Notes under the pieces: generated by a model | Seen by the model: only the letters and a program-made list of their open reading frames with translations | Told to the model about the DNA's origin: nothing | Databases searched by the model: none | Program-made: the position numbers and the translations under genes | Part shown: positions 15,568 to 23,601 of the stretch, in pieces | Numbering within the stretch: the stretch's first letter is position 1 | Layout of the letters: each line of letters begins with the position of its first letter | DNA from: an uncultured Porphyromonas sp. | Lineage (GTDB): Bacteria > Bacteroidota > Bacteroidia > Bacteroidales > Porphyromonadaceae | Assembly: GCF_900541275.1 (NCBI RefSeq) | Contig: NZ_UQJH01000017.1 | Location: 1 to 34,386 of the forward strand | DNA: 34,386 nucleotides | Direction: 5' to 3'

Positions 15568-16038
15568 TTAGATATTGATCTCATCGATGCGGAAGGTGAG
15601 CACCCCGGCGGGCACCTCGATCTCGCAGATGTCTCCGGGCTTCTTGCCGAGGAGACCCTTGGCGATCGGGGTGGAGATGCCGATCTTGCCCGCCTTATTA
15701 TCCGACTCCGTGTCGGAGACGATGGTGAAGACGCGCTGCTGCTTATTCTTCATATTCGTCAGCGTCACCTTGCTCAGGATGCCCACCTTAGAGGTGTCGA
15801 TATTGGCAGTGTCGAGGATGCGGGCGTTGGCGAGCTGCATACGGAGCTGGGCGATCTTGTCCTCCAGCACCGCTTGCTTCTCCTTAGCGGCGGAGTACTC
15901 GGCATTCTCGGAGAGGTCGCCCTTCTCGCGCGCCTCGGCGATCTCCTGGATCACCTCGGGGCGGTCTACGCTCTCCAGCTTACTGATCTCCTCGGAGAGC
16001 TTCTTGTAGCCCTCCTCGGTCATATAGATAAAGTCCAT
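15568..16038 (-). CDS. greA: Transcription elongation factor GreA
   Basis: 156 residues from the ATG at 16036-16038. An upstream in-frame start at 16098 exists but adds 20 residues that no GreA has. GreA enters the RNA polymerase secondary channel and stimulates cleavage of backtracked transcripts. The N-terminal coiled coil carries the acidic tip motif GDLSENAEYSAAKE, with D41 and E44. A C-terminal FKBP-like domain follows (GKIGISTPIAKGLLGKKPGD). It is the first gene of the operon and is preceded by a ~210-nt leader. Confidence 0.96.
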   Translation of the reverse strand: MDFIYMTEEGYKKLSEEISKLESVDRPEVIQEIAEAREKGDLSENAEYSAAKEKQAVLEDKIAQLRMQLANARILDTANIDTSKVGILSKVTLTNMKNKQQRVFTIVSDTESDNKAGKIGISTPIAKGLLGKKPGDICEIEVPAGVLTFRIDEINI

Positions 16039-16250
16039 AGTTTTTATACTAAGTGCTATGAATGGTTTCTCTGTAGTCAGTCCCGACGTGAGGACCATCG
16101 GAGCAGCCCGGCAGACAAAAAGGAAACAATCCCAAGCGGCACTCCGCCCGGAATCGTTGCTCCGTCTGCAGTCCGGAGGCTCCGCTCCGATCCTGTAGTC
16201 AGTCTCTGTGTATGAGGTCTGTAGCGGTCACGATCGACCCTTTCAGATCC
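16039..16250 (-). other. Structured leader upstream of greA
   Basis: About 210 bp between the putative promoter and greA, without a gene. The 12-mer CTGTAGTCAGTC occurs twice in direct orientation (16071-16082 and 16193-16204). The sequence between them contains several GC-rich inverted segments (GGAGGCTCCGCTCCGATCC and CATCGGAGCAGCCC). It could be a structured 5' leader or a small inserted element. No known riboswitch is recognised. Confidence 0.4.
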
Positions 16251-16254
16251 ACCA

Positions 16255-16262
16255 CAAAGGTA
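16255..16262 (-). promoter_or_regulatory. Promoter -7 box for the greA-prfC operon
   Basis: Reads TACCTTTG on the minus strand, the form seen in strong Bacteroidetes promoters. No clear -33 element is seen. It implies a long leader before greA. Confidence 0.5.
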
Positions 16263-16410
16263 CGAAAAAAATGCCGTCCGGTCTATCCTTCTCCTTATCA
16301 CTCATCCCGGCCTCATCGCTTCCGCTAAAAACTAATATAGTCGATGCGCCTAATACCGGCAGTAAAACTGCTCCAATAGTCGGCGAATTTCTCTGTCGTA
16401 ACCCAACGCA

Positions 16411-16449
16411 AAAAGGACTGACTCCAAGCGTCTTGAAGTCAGTCCTTTT
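16411..16449. terminator. Hairpin terminator after the sulfatase gene
   Basis: An 18-bp stem with one mismatch and a 3-base loop (AAAAGGACTGACTCCAAG with CTTGAAGTCAGTCCTTTT). It ends in T runs on both strands and lies 46 bp downstream of the sulfatase stop. A smaller stem, CTGCCT with AGGCAG, lies between (16461-16481). On the minus strand it ends the sulfatase transcript. Confidence 0.75.
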
Positions 16450-16494
16450 CGGTATCAGTGCTGCCTAATTTACTCAGGCAGCAAAATGGTCGGA

Positions 16495-18072
16495 TCAGAA
16501 GCCATTGAGCCGGAGGGCGAGGGTGTCCTCGTACTGGGTCTGTGCCTCCACCAGCTCCCGGCGCATCCGGTCAACGATCTCGCTGTAGGCGGGGTTGTCG
16601 TAGACATTCTTCATCTCGTGCGGATCCTCCTGCAGGTCGTAGAGCTCCCAGAAGTCCCGGTCGAGGTAGAAGTGGATCAGCTTGTATCGCTCATCGCGCA
16701 CTCCGTAGTGACGCATCACGCTGTGCTCGGCGGGGTACTCGTAGAAGTGGTAGTAGATCTTGTCCCGCCCGGGGAGCTCCTTTGCCCCCTTAAGCAGCGG
16801 GACAAGGGACTCACCCTGGATGTCCTCAGGGATCGCCACACCGGCGAGCTCGAGGAAGGTGGGCGCAAGGTCGATATTCTGCGTCAGCTCCTTGATCGCT
16901 CCGCGGGCATCGAGCCCCTTGGGGAGATGCATCAGGAGCGGGTAGTGCATCGACTCCTCGTACATGAATCGCTTGTCAAACCACCCGTGCTCGCCCATAT
17001 AGAAGCCCTGGTCGCCGAGGTAGAGGACGATGGTCGTGTCCCAGAGCCCCTCCTCCTTGAGGTAGTCGATGATCCGTCCGACGCCCTCGTCGATCGGGTG
17101 GATCACCTTGGCGTAGTCGCGCATATAGCGCTGGTACTTGTACTCCATCCGCTCCCGGTCAGTCATCTTGCTGTCCCAGTAGTAGTCCGCCATAGGGCGG
17201 TAATAGGCGAGGAACTTATCCCTATCCGCCTCGTCCATACCGGAGAGGATCCACTGGTAGGTCTGCGAGTAGTGGGTCGGGTGGTCGTCACGGAGGAGCT
17301 TGCAGTCGTAGGCGGGATCCATGTGCTCCCCGATATTCATCTCCGCTCGCGCGGCTGCCAGTCGTCCGGCGTAGTCATCGTAGAAGTTCTCCGGTAGCTT
17401 GAAGGTCACATCCTCGTACAGATCCAGATCCTGGATACGGGGCATCCAGTTGCGGTGCGGTGCTTTGTGCTGCACCATCAGCATGAAGGGGCGACTTTTG
17501 TCCCGAGTGCGGAGCAGGTCGAGGCTCTTGTCCGTGATCAGGTCGGTGGCGTACCCCTTCTCCTTTACCGTATCATTCGGAGCGGTGATGAAAGCGGGTT
17601 TGTAGTAGTCTCCCTGACCCGGCAGGATCTCCCAGTGGTCAAATCCCTGTGGGAGGGAGTGGAGGTGCCACTTGCCGATGATGGCGGTCTGGTATCCGGC
17701 CGCCTGGAGCAGCTTGGGGAAGGTCTGCTGGTCGCCGTCAAATACGCTGTGCTCGTTATTGGTGAAGCCGTTCTTATGCGAGTGCTTCCCCGTCAGGAGG
17801 CAGGCGCGGGAGGGTCCGGAGATGGAGTTGACGACGAAAGCGTTGTCAAATCTCACCCCGTCCTCCTCAGCCAGCCGGTCGATATTGGGCGTCTCGATCT
17901 CGCCGCCATAGGCGGAGATCATCTGGGAGGTGTGGTCATCGCTCTCGATGATCAGTATATTGTATCGGGTCGGGGTCTCGTCCTTTGCCTTGGTGGCGCA
18001 GGCAGTAGGCAGTACGATGCCTGCCACTGCACTGAGCCCCGCTGCTGCCCGATAGGCGCTATTCTTCTTCAT
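16495..18072 (-). CDS. Serine-type sulfatase (S1 family), exported
   Basis: 525 residues. It hydrolyses sulfate esters, most likely on host glycans, in the periplasm or at the surface. An N-terminal signal region ends in LPTACAT, so it may be a lipoprotein with Cys25, though the lipobox is imperfect. The metal-binding start (IIESDDHTSQ) and the signature SGPSRACLLTGKHSHKNG are clear. Ser85 would be the formylglycine precursor, so maturation needs an anaerobic radical-SAM enzyme (anSME), which is not in this window. The C-terminal part (DNPAYSEIVDRM) is typical of bacterial sulfohydrolases. The overall pattern is like GlcNAc-6-sulfatase or N-sulfoglucosamine groups, but substrate cannot be assigned. 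It stands alone with its own promoter and terminator. Confidence 0.9.
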   Translation of the reverse strand: MKKNSAYRAAAGLSAVAGIVLPTACATKAKDETPTRYNILIIESDDHTSQMISAYGGEIETPNIDRLAEEDGVRFDNAFVVNSISGPSRACLLTGKHSHKNGFTNNEHSVFDGDQQTFPKLLQAAGYQTAIIGKWHLHSLPQGFDHWEILPGQGDYYKPAFITAPNDTVKEKGYATDLITDKSLDLLRTRDKSRPFMLMVQHKAPHRNWMPRIQDLDLYEDVTFKLPENFYDDYAGRLAAARAEMNIGEHMDPAYDCKLLRDDHPTHYSQTYQWILSGMDEADRDKFLAYYRPMADYYWDSKMTDRERMEYKYQRYMRDYAKVIHPIDEGVGRIIDYLKEEGLWDTTIVLYLGDQGFYMGEHGWFDKRFMYEESMHYPLLMHLPKGLDARGAIKELTQNIDLAPTFLELAGVAIPEDIQGESLVPLLKGAKELPGRDKIYYHFYEYPAEHSVMRHYGVRDERYKLIHFYLDRDFWELYDLQEDPHEMKNVYDNPAYSEIVDRMRRELVEAQTQYEDTLALRLNGF

Positions 18073-18092
18073 AAGTCTGCTGGTGTTGTATG

Positions 18093-18100
18093 CAAAGCTA
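18093..18100 (-). promoter_or_regulatory. Sulfatase promoter -7 box
   Basis: Reads TAGCTTTG on the minus strand, an exact TAnnTTTG match, 20 bp upstream of the sulfatase start. The -33 region is A-rich without a clear TTTG. Confidence 0.5.
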
Positions 18101-18212
18101 AGGTTTTTGAGAGGAAAAAAGGAGATCCCAACGTCGATGATCAGGATCCCCTTAGCTGTGGAGGGAGACGGCTCTTTTCGCTATATTTACTGACACCTTA
18201 GACCTGCACCCT

Positions 18213-19406
18213 ATGAAGATTATTCACACCGCCGACTGGCATATCGGGCATGAGCTCTATGGCTACGACCGAGAGGAGGAGTTTGACTGCTTCTTCACTC
18301 AGCTTGCCGATCTGATGGAGAAAGAGAAGCCTGATGCGCTCTTAGTGAGTGGGGACGTGTACGACTCGTATATGCCCTCCAATGCCGCTGTCAAGCAACT
18401 CAATACCGCCCTGCTGAGCCTCCACGAAGCCTCTCCCGAGACGGAGATCATCCTCACGGCGGGCAATCACGATAGCGGTCTCAGGCTGGAGGCAGCCGCG
18501 CCGCCCTGGCTCTCCCACAGGATCCACCTGATAGGCACGATCGACCCCACCCTTGAGCGCAATCGCATCGAGATAGAGGGGAAAGGGGTGGTGATGGCGA
18601 TCCCCTTTTGCTACCCCGCCAATTTTCCCCACCGGGAGGGCGATCGGGTAGAGGATCGGCAGAAGTGCTTTTTCCAGAGCGTCAGCGAGCAACTGAGTCG
18701 GGAGAGCCTGCCGACGGTCCTGATGGCGCACCTTTACCTGTCTGGCGTGCAGCTCAATGGTACCCGCCAGCCCCGTGACATCGTGGGTGGCAGTGAGGCG
18801 ATGGCCCTCTCTGACGTCGGCATAGGGTACGACTACCTGGCGCTGGGGCATATCCATAGGCGACAGCAGCTGAGCAATCAGGCTCACTACTCAGGTTCGC
18901 CACTGCCGATCTCCTTTGATGAGCCGGAGGAGCATGGTGTACTGGTGGTGGAGCTGCATAAGGGGAAGGCGCCAAGGGTAGACTTTAGGGCTCTGACTAC
19001 TGCCCGTCCCCTTCTCACCCTACCTGAGCAGGCGGTCTCCTACAGTGATGCAATCGATCTGCTTCGCACTATGGACGCTGATGAGCAGGCTTATATCCGG
19101 CTTCACGTGAAGGTGAATGGGGATGCGCCACTCCCCTTTGACTACCTCGAGCAGGCCACTAAGGCTCTCGAGGGGAAGAGTGCTCGGTACTGCACGGTCA
19201 TGATGGAGTACCCCGAGTCGGTGGCAGCGGAGAGAGTGGAGCAGCGTATGGTCAGCCCCGACGAGCTGAATACCTACTCCCCGCAGAGGATCGTGGAGAT
19301 GTACCTGGAGGATCAACCGGACCTCTCCGAGGAGGGGCGAAAGGAGCTGCTTGACCTCTTCGGCACCATTGATGAAGTATGTGAGCAAGAAGGGATCGCG
19401 ATATGA
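18213..19406 (+). CDS. sbcD: SbcCD nuclease subunit SbcD
   Basis: 397 residues. It is the Mre11-type metallo-phosphoesterase of the SbcCD complex, which cuts hairpins and processes DNA ends. Phosphoesterase motifs are in order: HTADWHIGH (D8, H10), SGDVYDS (D48), TAGNHDS (N85, H86, D87), and GHIH near 210. The C-terminal capping domain is present. The last 4 bp overlap the sbcC start (ATGA), so translation is coupled. It is divergent from the sulfatase across a 140-bp gap. A weak -7-like TATATTTA lies at 18182. Confidence 0.95.
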   Translation: MKIIHTADWHIGHELYGYDREEEFDCFFTQLADLMEKEKPDALLVSGDVYDSYMPSNAAVKQLNTALLSLHEASPETEIILTAGNHDSGLRLEAAAPPWLSHRIHLIGTIDPTLERNRIEIEGKGVVMAIPFCYPANFPHREGDRVEDRQKCFFQSVSEQLSRESLPTVLMAHLYLSGVQLNGTRQPRDIVGGSEAMALSDVGIGYDYLALGHIHRRQQLSNQAHYSGSPLPISFDEPEEHGVLVVELHKGKAPRVDFRALTTARPLLTLPEQAVSYSDAIDLLRTMDADEQAYIRLHVKVNGDAPLPFDYLEQATKALEGKSARYCTVMMEYPESVAAERVEQRMVSPDELNTYSPQRIVEMYLEDQPDLSEEGRKELLDLFGTIDEVCEQEGIAI

Positions 19407-22400
19407 TACGACTGAAAACCCTAGAGATCCACAACCTTCTCTCCCTCGAGGAGGCGAGGATAGACTTTGAGAAGGACTTGGGGTCAAGTGGTCTCGTGCT
19501 TATCTGCGGCAATACCGGCGCCGGTAAGTCGACCATCCTCGATGCGATCTGCCTCGCCCTCTATGGGTGCAGTCCTCGTCTCAGTCGGAGTAAGTCAGAG
19601 AAGTATACCTCCGGTGAGGAGGTCTTCAGCTCGGGTGACGTCGCTCAGCTGATGCGACGTGGCACCGCGTATGCCTCCTGCTGTCTCACATTTACGACCA
19701 CTTCCGAGGACGAGTACAAGGCTACGTGGAGGATTCGTCGTGCCAGAGGTGAGCACGATGGAGCCCTCCAGCCACCCCAAAGGTCTCTCGCCAAGAAGGA
19801 TGGTGTAGTGATCACCAAGGGGGTGAAGGAGGAGATCGAGAAGGTCGTCGGACTCTCGTACAAAGACTTCTCCCAGACTGTTTTGTTGGCTCAGGGCGAC
19901 TTTACCCGGTTTCTCTTTAGTGACGAGGGTACACGCTCCTCAATCTTAGAGCGGCTCACCGGCATGGAGGAGTGCTCAGACTACGGTAAGAAGATCTACC
20001 GGATCACTAAGTGGTACGAGCAGCAGTATGACGATCTCCAGCGTGAAATAGAGCTTTTGGCTCCTCCTACTCCGGAGCAGGTCTCAGAGTGCAAGAAAAA
20101 GCAGAAAGAGCTGGAGCAAGAGATCAAGCAACTGACTGAGGAAAAAGGCATACTGGACAAGCTGTTGGACGTCTGCAGAGATGTAGAGCATCATCAAGAT
20201 ACTATAGATAAGTGCGACAAGGAGCGGGTGACCCTGAGGGATGACTATGCCCATAGACTGGGAGAGATAGCGAGCATCCGAAGTATCTGCGAGGCTAAGA
20301 AGTCCGAGCAACAAAAGATACAGGATGAGCTGTCTTCGCTCTCGGAGCACATCCCCATGTACGATAAGGCTGATAGCTTGGCTAAGTCACTCAAGGATCT
20401 CTCACGCAAGCGAAGTGAGTGCACTCAGACAATCGAGAAGAAGAAAAAAGCCTATCAAGAGCGAAGGCAGAGCGAAAGGAAGCTGAACGAAATACAAAAA
20501 GAGCTCCAAGACATAGAGCAGACAGCTGAAGAAAAGCGGAAAAAGAAAGCAACGCTTCAAGACAAGCTAAACGCCCTCAATGAGACAGATCTGCGCACGC
20601 AGAAGGAGTACTTGACGGACCTCAAGTCCGCCAATGAGGCATCCCGGGAGCTGCTTGACCTCAATACTAAGAAAGCGGATGCAGAGTCAGAGAGCAAGGA
20701 CTCTGAAAAGGAACTTGAAGAGGCTACGAAAAAGCTGGAGAGCGATCGCAATCGATTGGACAAAATGAAGGCATCGGTCGGAAACTATGCCAAGAGTCTC
20801 AGGCTTGATCTCTCTGTGGGGGATCGATGCCCTGTCTGCCATCAGATTGTCCATGAGGTGCCTCGGGATGAGGACTTGGAGGAGTTGCTTCGTCCCCTCA
20901 AGGAGGAGTACGATGCCTCTCTCAAGCAGCTGGAAGCGGCAGAGACTGATTATAATGAGAAATCTCTCAAGGTCGCTAACCTCAACGGCCAGATCAAAAG
21001 CAAGGAGCAGGAGGTCAAGAAATGGCAGAGCAAGCATCCTGGTGACTTCCCTATCGGTCAGTCTGAGACTGAGATCGAGAAGAGACTTAGGGACATCGAG
21101 TCAGGACTGGATAAGATCAATAAGAGCCTGCAGGAGGTCAAGAACCTTAAGGACGAGCTTGATAAGGCAGCAAGGGCGGTTGCCGATCTAGAAAAGAAAG
21201 CTAAGTGCAAGAGAAAAGAGCAAGATGAGGAGTGGAAAACTCTAACTGCTCGGCAAAGCACTTGCAAGGGTCACAGCACGACCTGCAAGTCACTTCGCAA
21301 GGATATCGCCTCGCTGACTAAAGAGCTGATAGAGGGGCTCACCTATTCGAGTACAAAAGAGCTGCTGCGGTCCGATCTCAGTAAGTTGGCCGAGAGACTG
21401 ACTAGCGAAGCTAAGGACTATCGCTCTAAGGAAGAGACATCATCCGATATGAAGAGAGAGATTCATAATCTCTCCGACCACCTCAGGCGTATGGACGAGA
21501 TAGTGTGCGAGAGCCTGAGACCTGCCTTTACCGACACACTACCTACACCTGTCACAGATGGGAGCGAGCCAGACCCGAAGGAAGTCAATGATGCACTCGT
21601 AAAAATCTGCGCAGATCTCGGTAGGTCTGCCAGGGACAAAAGGGAATCCGAAGAAGCGCTAAAGTCTCTCAGAGCACTACATCCCGACCTGGATAAGCAC
21701 GCCTCCTCCTCTGTACAGTCTAGCATCAATGACTGCATAGAGACGATGCAGGCAAAAAACAAGGAGCTGGGAGATGCTGAGAAAACTCTTAAAGATTACA
21801 ACGACAGCCTTGAGAGGCTCAACAAACTCAATGAAGAGACTAAGAAGCTGAGCGAGAGGGTGCAAAAGTGGAAGACCCTCTCGGATCGCCTCGGCGATGC
21901 GGAGGGGAAGAAGCTACGGGGCATCGCACAGGGCTACATCCTCAGGTACCTGCTGGAGTCGGCCAATGAGTTTTTGGTCGACTTAGGAGGCAAGTATCGC
22001 CTCACGACCACCTCCCTGTCATCGGCCATCCTCGTTGAGGACCCCGAGATGAGTCAGCCTCCTCAGAGCGTGACGATCCTGTCGGGAGGCGAGAGCTTTA
22101 TGGTGGCACTCAGTCTCTCACTCGCCCTCTCTCGCCTGCGTGGGGAGAGTGTGGTGGACACCCTGTTCATCGATGAGGGCTTTGGTACGCTCGACCCTAA
22201 GAGTCTGGACCAGGTGATGCAGGCTCTGGAGCAGCTGCACGAGCGGATGGATCGGCGGATCGTACTCATCAGCCACGTACAGGCGCTCAGGGAGCGCATC
22301 GCGACCAGGATCGAGGTGGAACCGAAAAATCGCACCCTTAGCGAGCTAGTGATGGTACGAGACGGACAGAGGGTGAAAAGGGGCAGTGATCAAATGTCGT

Positions 22401-22426
22401 TTGCCCCAAATGCATTACATTTGTAA
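19403..22426 (+). CDS. sbcC: SbcCD nuclease subunit SbcC (SMC-like ATPase)
   Basis: 1007 residues, the Rad50-type ATPase partner of SbcD. Walker A is GNTGAGKST (36-44). Long coiled coils flank the zinc-hook CPVC (476-479), which joins two molecules. The ABC signature LSGGES lies near 893-898, with Walker B LFIDEGFGTLD near 922-931. The coiled-coil centre is lower in GC and richer in Lys/Glu codons than its ends, as expected for the arm region. It is the second gene of sbcDC. The promoter box of the next gene lies over its last codons. Confidence 0.95.
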   Translation: MIRLKTLEIHNLLSLEEARIDFEKDLGSSGLVLICGNTGAGKSTILDAICLALYGCSPRLSRSKSEKYTSGEEVFSSGDVAQLMRRGTAYASCCLTFTTTSEDEYKATWRIRRARGEHDGALQPPQRSLAKKDGVVITKGVKEEIEKVVGLSYKDFSQTVLLAQGDFTRFLFSDEGTRSSILERLTGMEECSDYGKKIYRITKWYEQQYDDLQREIELLAPPTPEQVSECKKKQKELEQEIKQLTEEKGILDKLLDVCRDVEHHQDTIDKCDKERVTLRDDYAHRLGEIASIRSICEAKKSEQQKIQDELSSLSEHIPMYDKADSLAKSLKDLSRKRSECTQTIEKKKKAYQERRQSERKLNEIQKELQDIEQTAEEKRKKKATLQDKLNALNETDLRTQKEYLTDLKSANEASRELLDLNTKKADAESESKDSEKELEEATKKLESDRNRLDKMKASVGNYAKSLRLDLSVGDRCPVCHQIVHEVPRDEDLEELLRPLKEEYDASLKQLEAAETDYNEKSLKVANLNGQIKSKEQEVKKWQSKHPGDFPIGQSETEIEKRLRDIESGLDKINKSLQEVKNLKDELDKAARAVADLEKKAKCKRKEQDEEWKTLTARQSTCKGHSTTCKSLRKDIASLTKELIEGLTYSSTKELLRSDLSKLAERLTSEAKDYRSKEETSSDMKREIHNLSDHLRRMDEIVCESLRPAFTDTLPTPVTDGSEPDPKEVNDALVKICADLGRSARDKRESEEALKSLRALHPDLDKHASSSVQSSINDCIETMQAKNKELGDAEKTLKDYNDSLERLNKLNEETKKLSERVQKWKTLSDRLGDAEGKKLRGIAQGYILRYLLESANEFLVDLGGKYRLTTTSLSSAILVEDPEMSQPPQSVTILSGGESFMVALSLSLALSRLRGESVVDTLFIDEGFGTLDPKSLDQVMQALEQLHERMDRRIVLISHVQALRERIATRIEVEPKNRTLSELVMVRDGQRVKRGSDQMSFAPNALHL
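22416..22423 (+). promoter_or_regulatory. Promoter -7 box for the epimerase gene
   Basis: TACATTTG, an exact TAnnTTTG match, ending one base before the sbcC stop codon and 36 bp before the next ATG. The nearest TTTG upstream is only 12 bp away, so no proper -33 box is present. Confidence 0.4.
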
Positions 22427-22459
22427 TACCTATCGATCACGAATATAGAAAATCAGGTT

Positions 22460-23524
22460 ATGAATAAGAGATATTACTCCAGTGGTTCACGCAAGAGAGT
22501 CCTCGTCACCGGTGCTGGTGGGACCATTGGCTCCCGGGTACTTAGGGGCTTTGTGCGCTTCCGCCCCGATGTGGAGGTGCGAGCCTTTGACCTCGCCACT
22601 CCGCAAAATCGCGACCTCTTCGATCAGCTGCAGGGGCACATTGAGCCCTTCTATGGAGACATCACCAAGCCGGAGACACTCGTGGAGGCTTGCACGGGAG
22701 TGGACTACGTCGTCCACCTCGCTGCGATCATCCCTCCGGCTGCGGATCTGAATCCTGACCTCGCCAATAAGATCAATGTCGAGGGAACCAATAACCTCCT
22801 GCAGGTATTGAGGGCTCATGCACCGGAGGCTTTCATCGCTATGGCCTCCAGCGTCTCGGTCTACGGTGATCGGGTCGAGGACCCCATGATCCGGGTCACC
22901 GACCCCGTCCAGCCCTCCGAGGGGGACCACTACGCCCAGACTAAGCTCGCTATGGAGCAGCTGATCCGGGAGTCGGGGCTACGATACACCATCTTCCGTC
23001 TCAGTGCTATTATGGGTGCTGAGAATCACACGATGTCCGGGATTATGTTTCACATGCCGCTCGATACGACGCTGGAGATCTGCACCCCGGCCGACACCGC
23101 CCGCGCCTTTGTCAATGCTCTGGATCACTTAGATGAGCTCGATGGGCGCACCTTCAATCTCGGGGGTGGGAAGGAGTGCACCACCACCTACCGGGAGTTC
23201 CTGACCCGAAACTTCAAGATCTACGGGCTGGGCGACTTTGACTTCCCGAGCAGGGCTTTTGCTACGAAAAACTTCCACTGCGGCTACTTCGCTGACGGGA
23301 AGGATCTGGAGGACATTGTCCACTTCCGCACCGACACACTGGCAGACTACTACTACCAGCTCAGTCGCCATATCCCAGGCATTCAGAAGCTCGCTACTAA
23401 GGTCTTCTCATCGGCTGTCAGGAGCTACCTCCTCCATATCAGTGAGCCGTATGTCGCCTGGAAGACTCAGGACGTCACGATGATGCGTCACTTCTTTCGC
23501 GATGAGGACCTGACCATGGAGTGA
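22460..23524 (+). CDS. NAD-dependent epimerase/dehydratase (extended SDR)
   Basis: 354 residues. A Rossmann-fold sugar-nucleotide or related oxidoreductase. The cofactor motif is GAGGTIG (18-24). A conserved Asp lies in the FYGDI segment (~67), HLAA at 86-89, Ser130/131 in MASSVSVYG, and the catalytic YxxxK at Y158/K162. The C-terminal ~100 residues are not typical of GalE or RmlB, so the substrate is unclear. It may share a transcript with sbcDC or use its own promoter. It ends at a strong terminator. Confidence 0.85.
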   Translation: MNKRYYSSGSRKRVLVTGAGGTIGSRVLRGFVRFRPDVEVRAFDLATPQNRDLFDQLQGHIEPFYGDITKPETLVEACTGVDYVVHLAAIIPPAADLNPDLANKINVEGTNNLLQVLRAHAPEAFIAMASSVSVYGDRVEDPMIRVTDPVQPSEGDHYAQTKLAMEQLIRESGLRYTIFRLSAIMGAENHTMSGIMFHMPLDTTLEICTPADTARAFVNALDHLDELDGRTFNLGGGKECTTTYREFLTRNFKIYGLGDFDFPSRAFATKNFHCGYFADGKDLEDIVHFRTDTLADYYYQLSRHIPGIQKLATKVFSSAVRSYLLHISEPYVAWKTQDVTMMRHFFRDEDLTME

Positions 23525-23542
23525 CCCTATAGACCACGATAC

Positions 23543-23587
23543 AAAGGGGGGCTGTGCCGGGTATCCGGTACAGCCCCCCTTTTTTTA
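23543..23587 (+). terminator. Strong intrinsic terminator after the epimerase gene
   Basis: AAAGGGGGGCTGT (23543-23555) pairs with its complement at 23570-23582. The inner stem GCCGG/CCGGT extends it, and the hairpin is followed by a run of T. It lies between two converging genes and may act in both directions, best on the plus strand. Confidence 0.9.
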
Positions 23588-23601
23588 TCCCAATTGTCCC
23601 G

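Noticed and set aside
16486..17397. 303-codon plus-strand reading frame opposite the sulfatase
   Set aside because: Antisense shadow; Val/Leu-rich with no recognisable features, while the sulfatase on the other strand is unambiguous.
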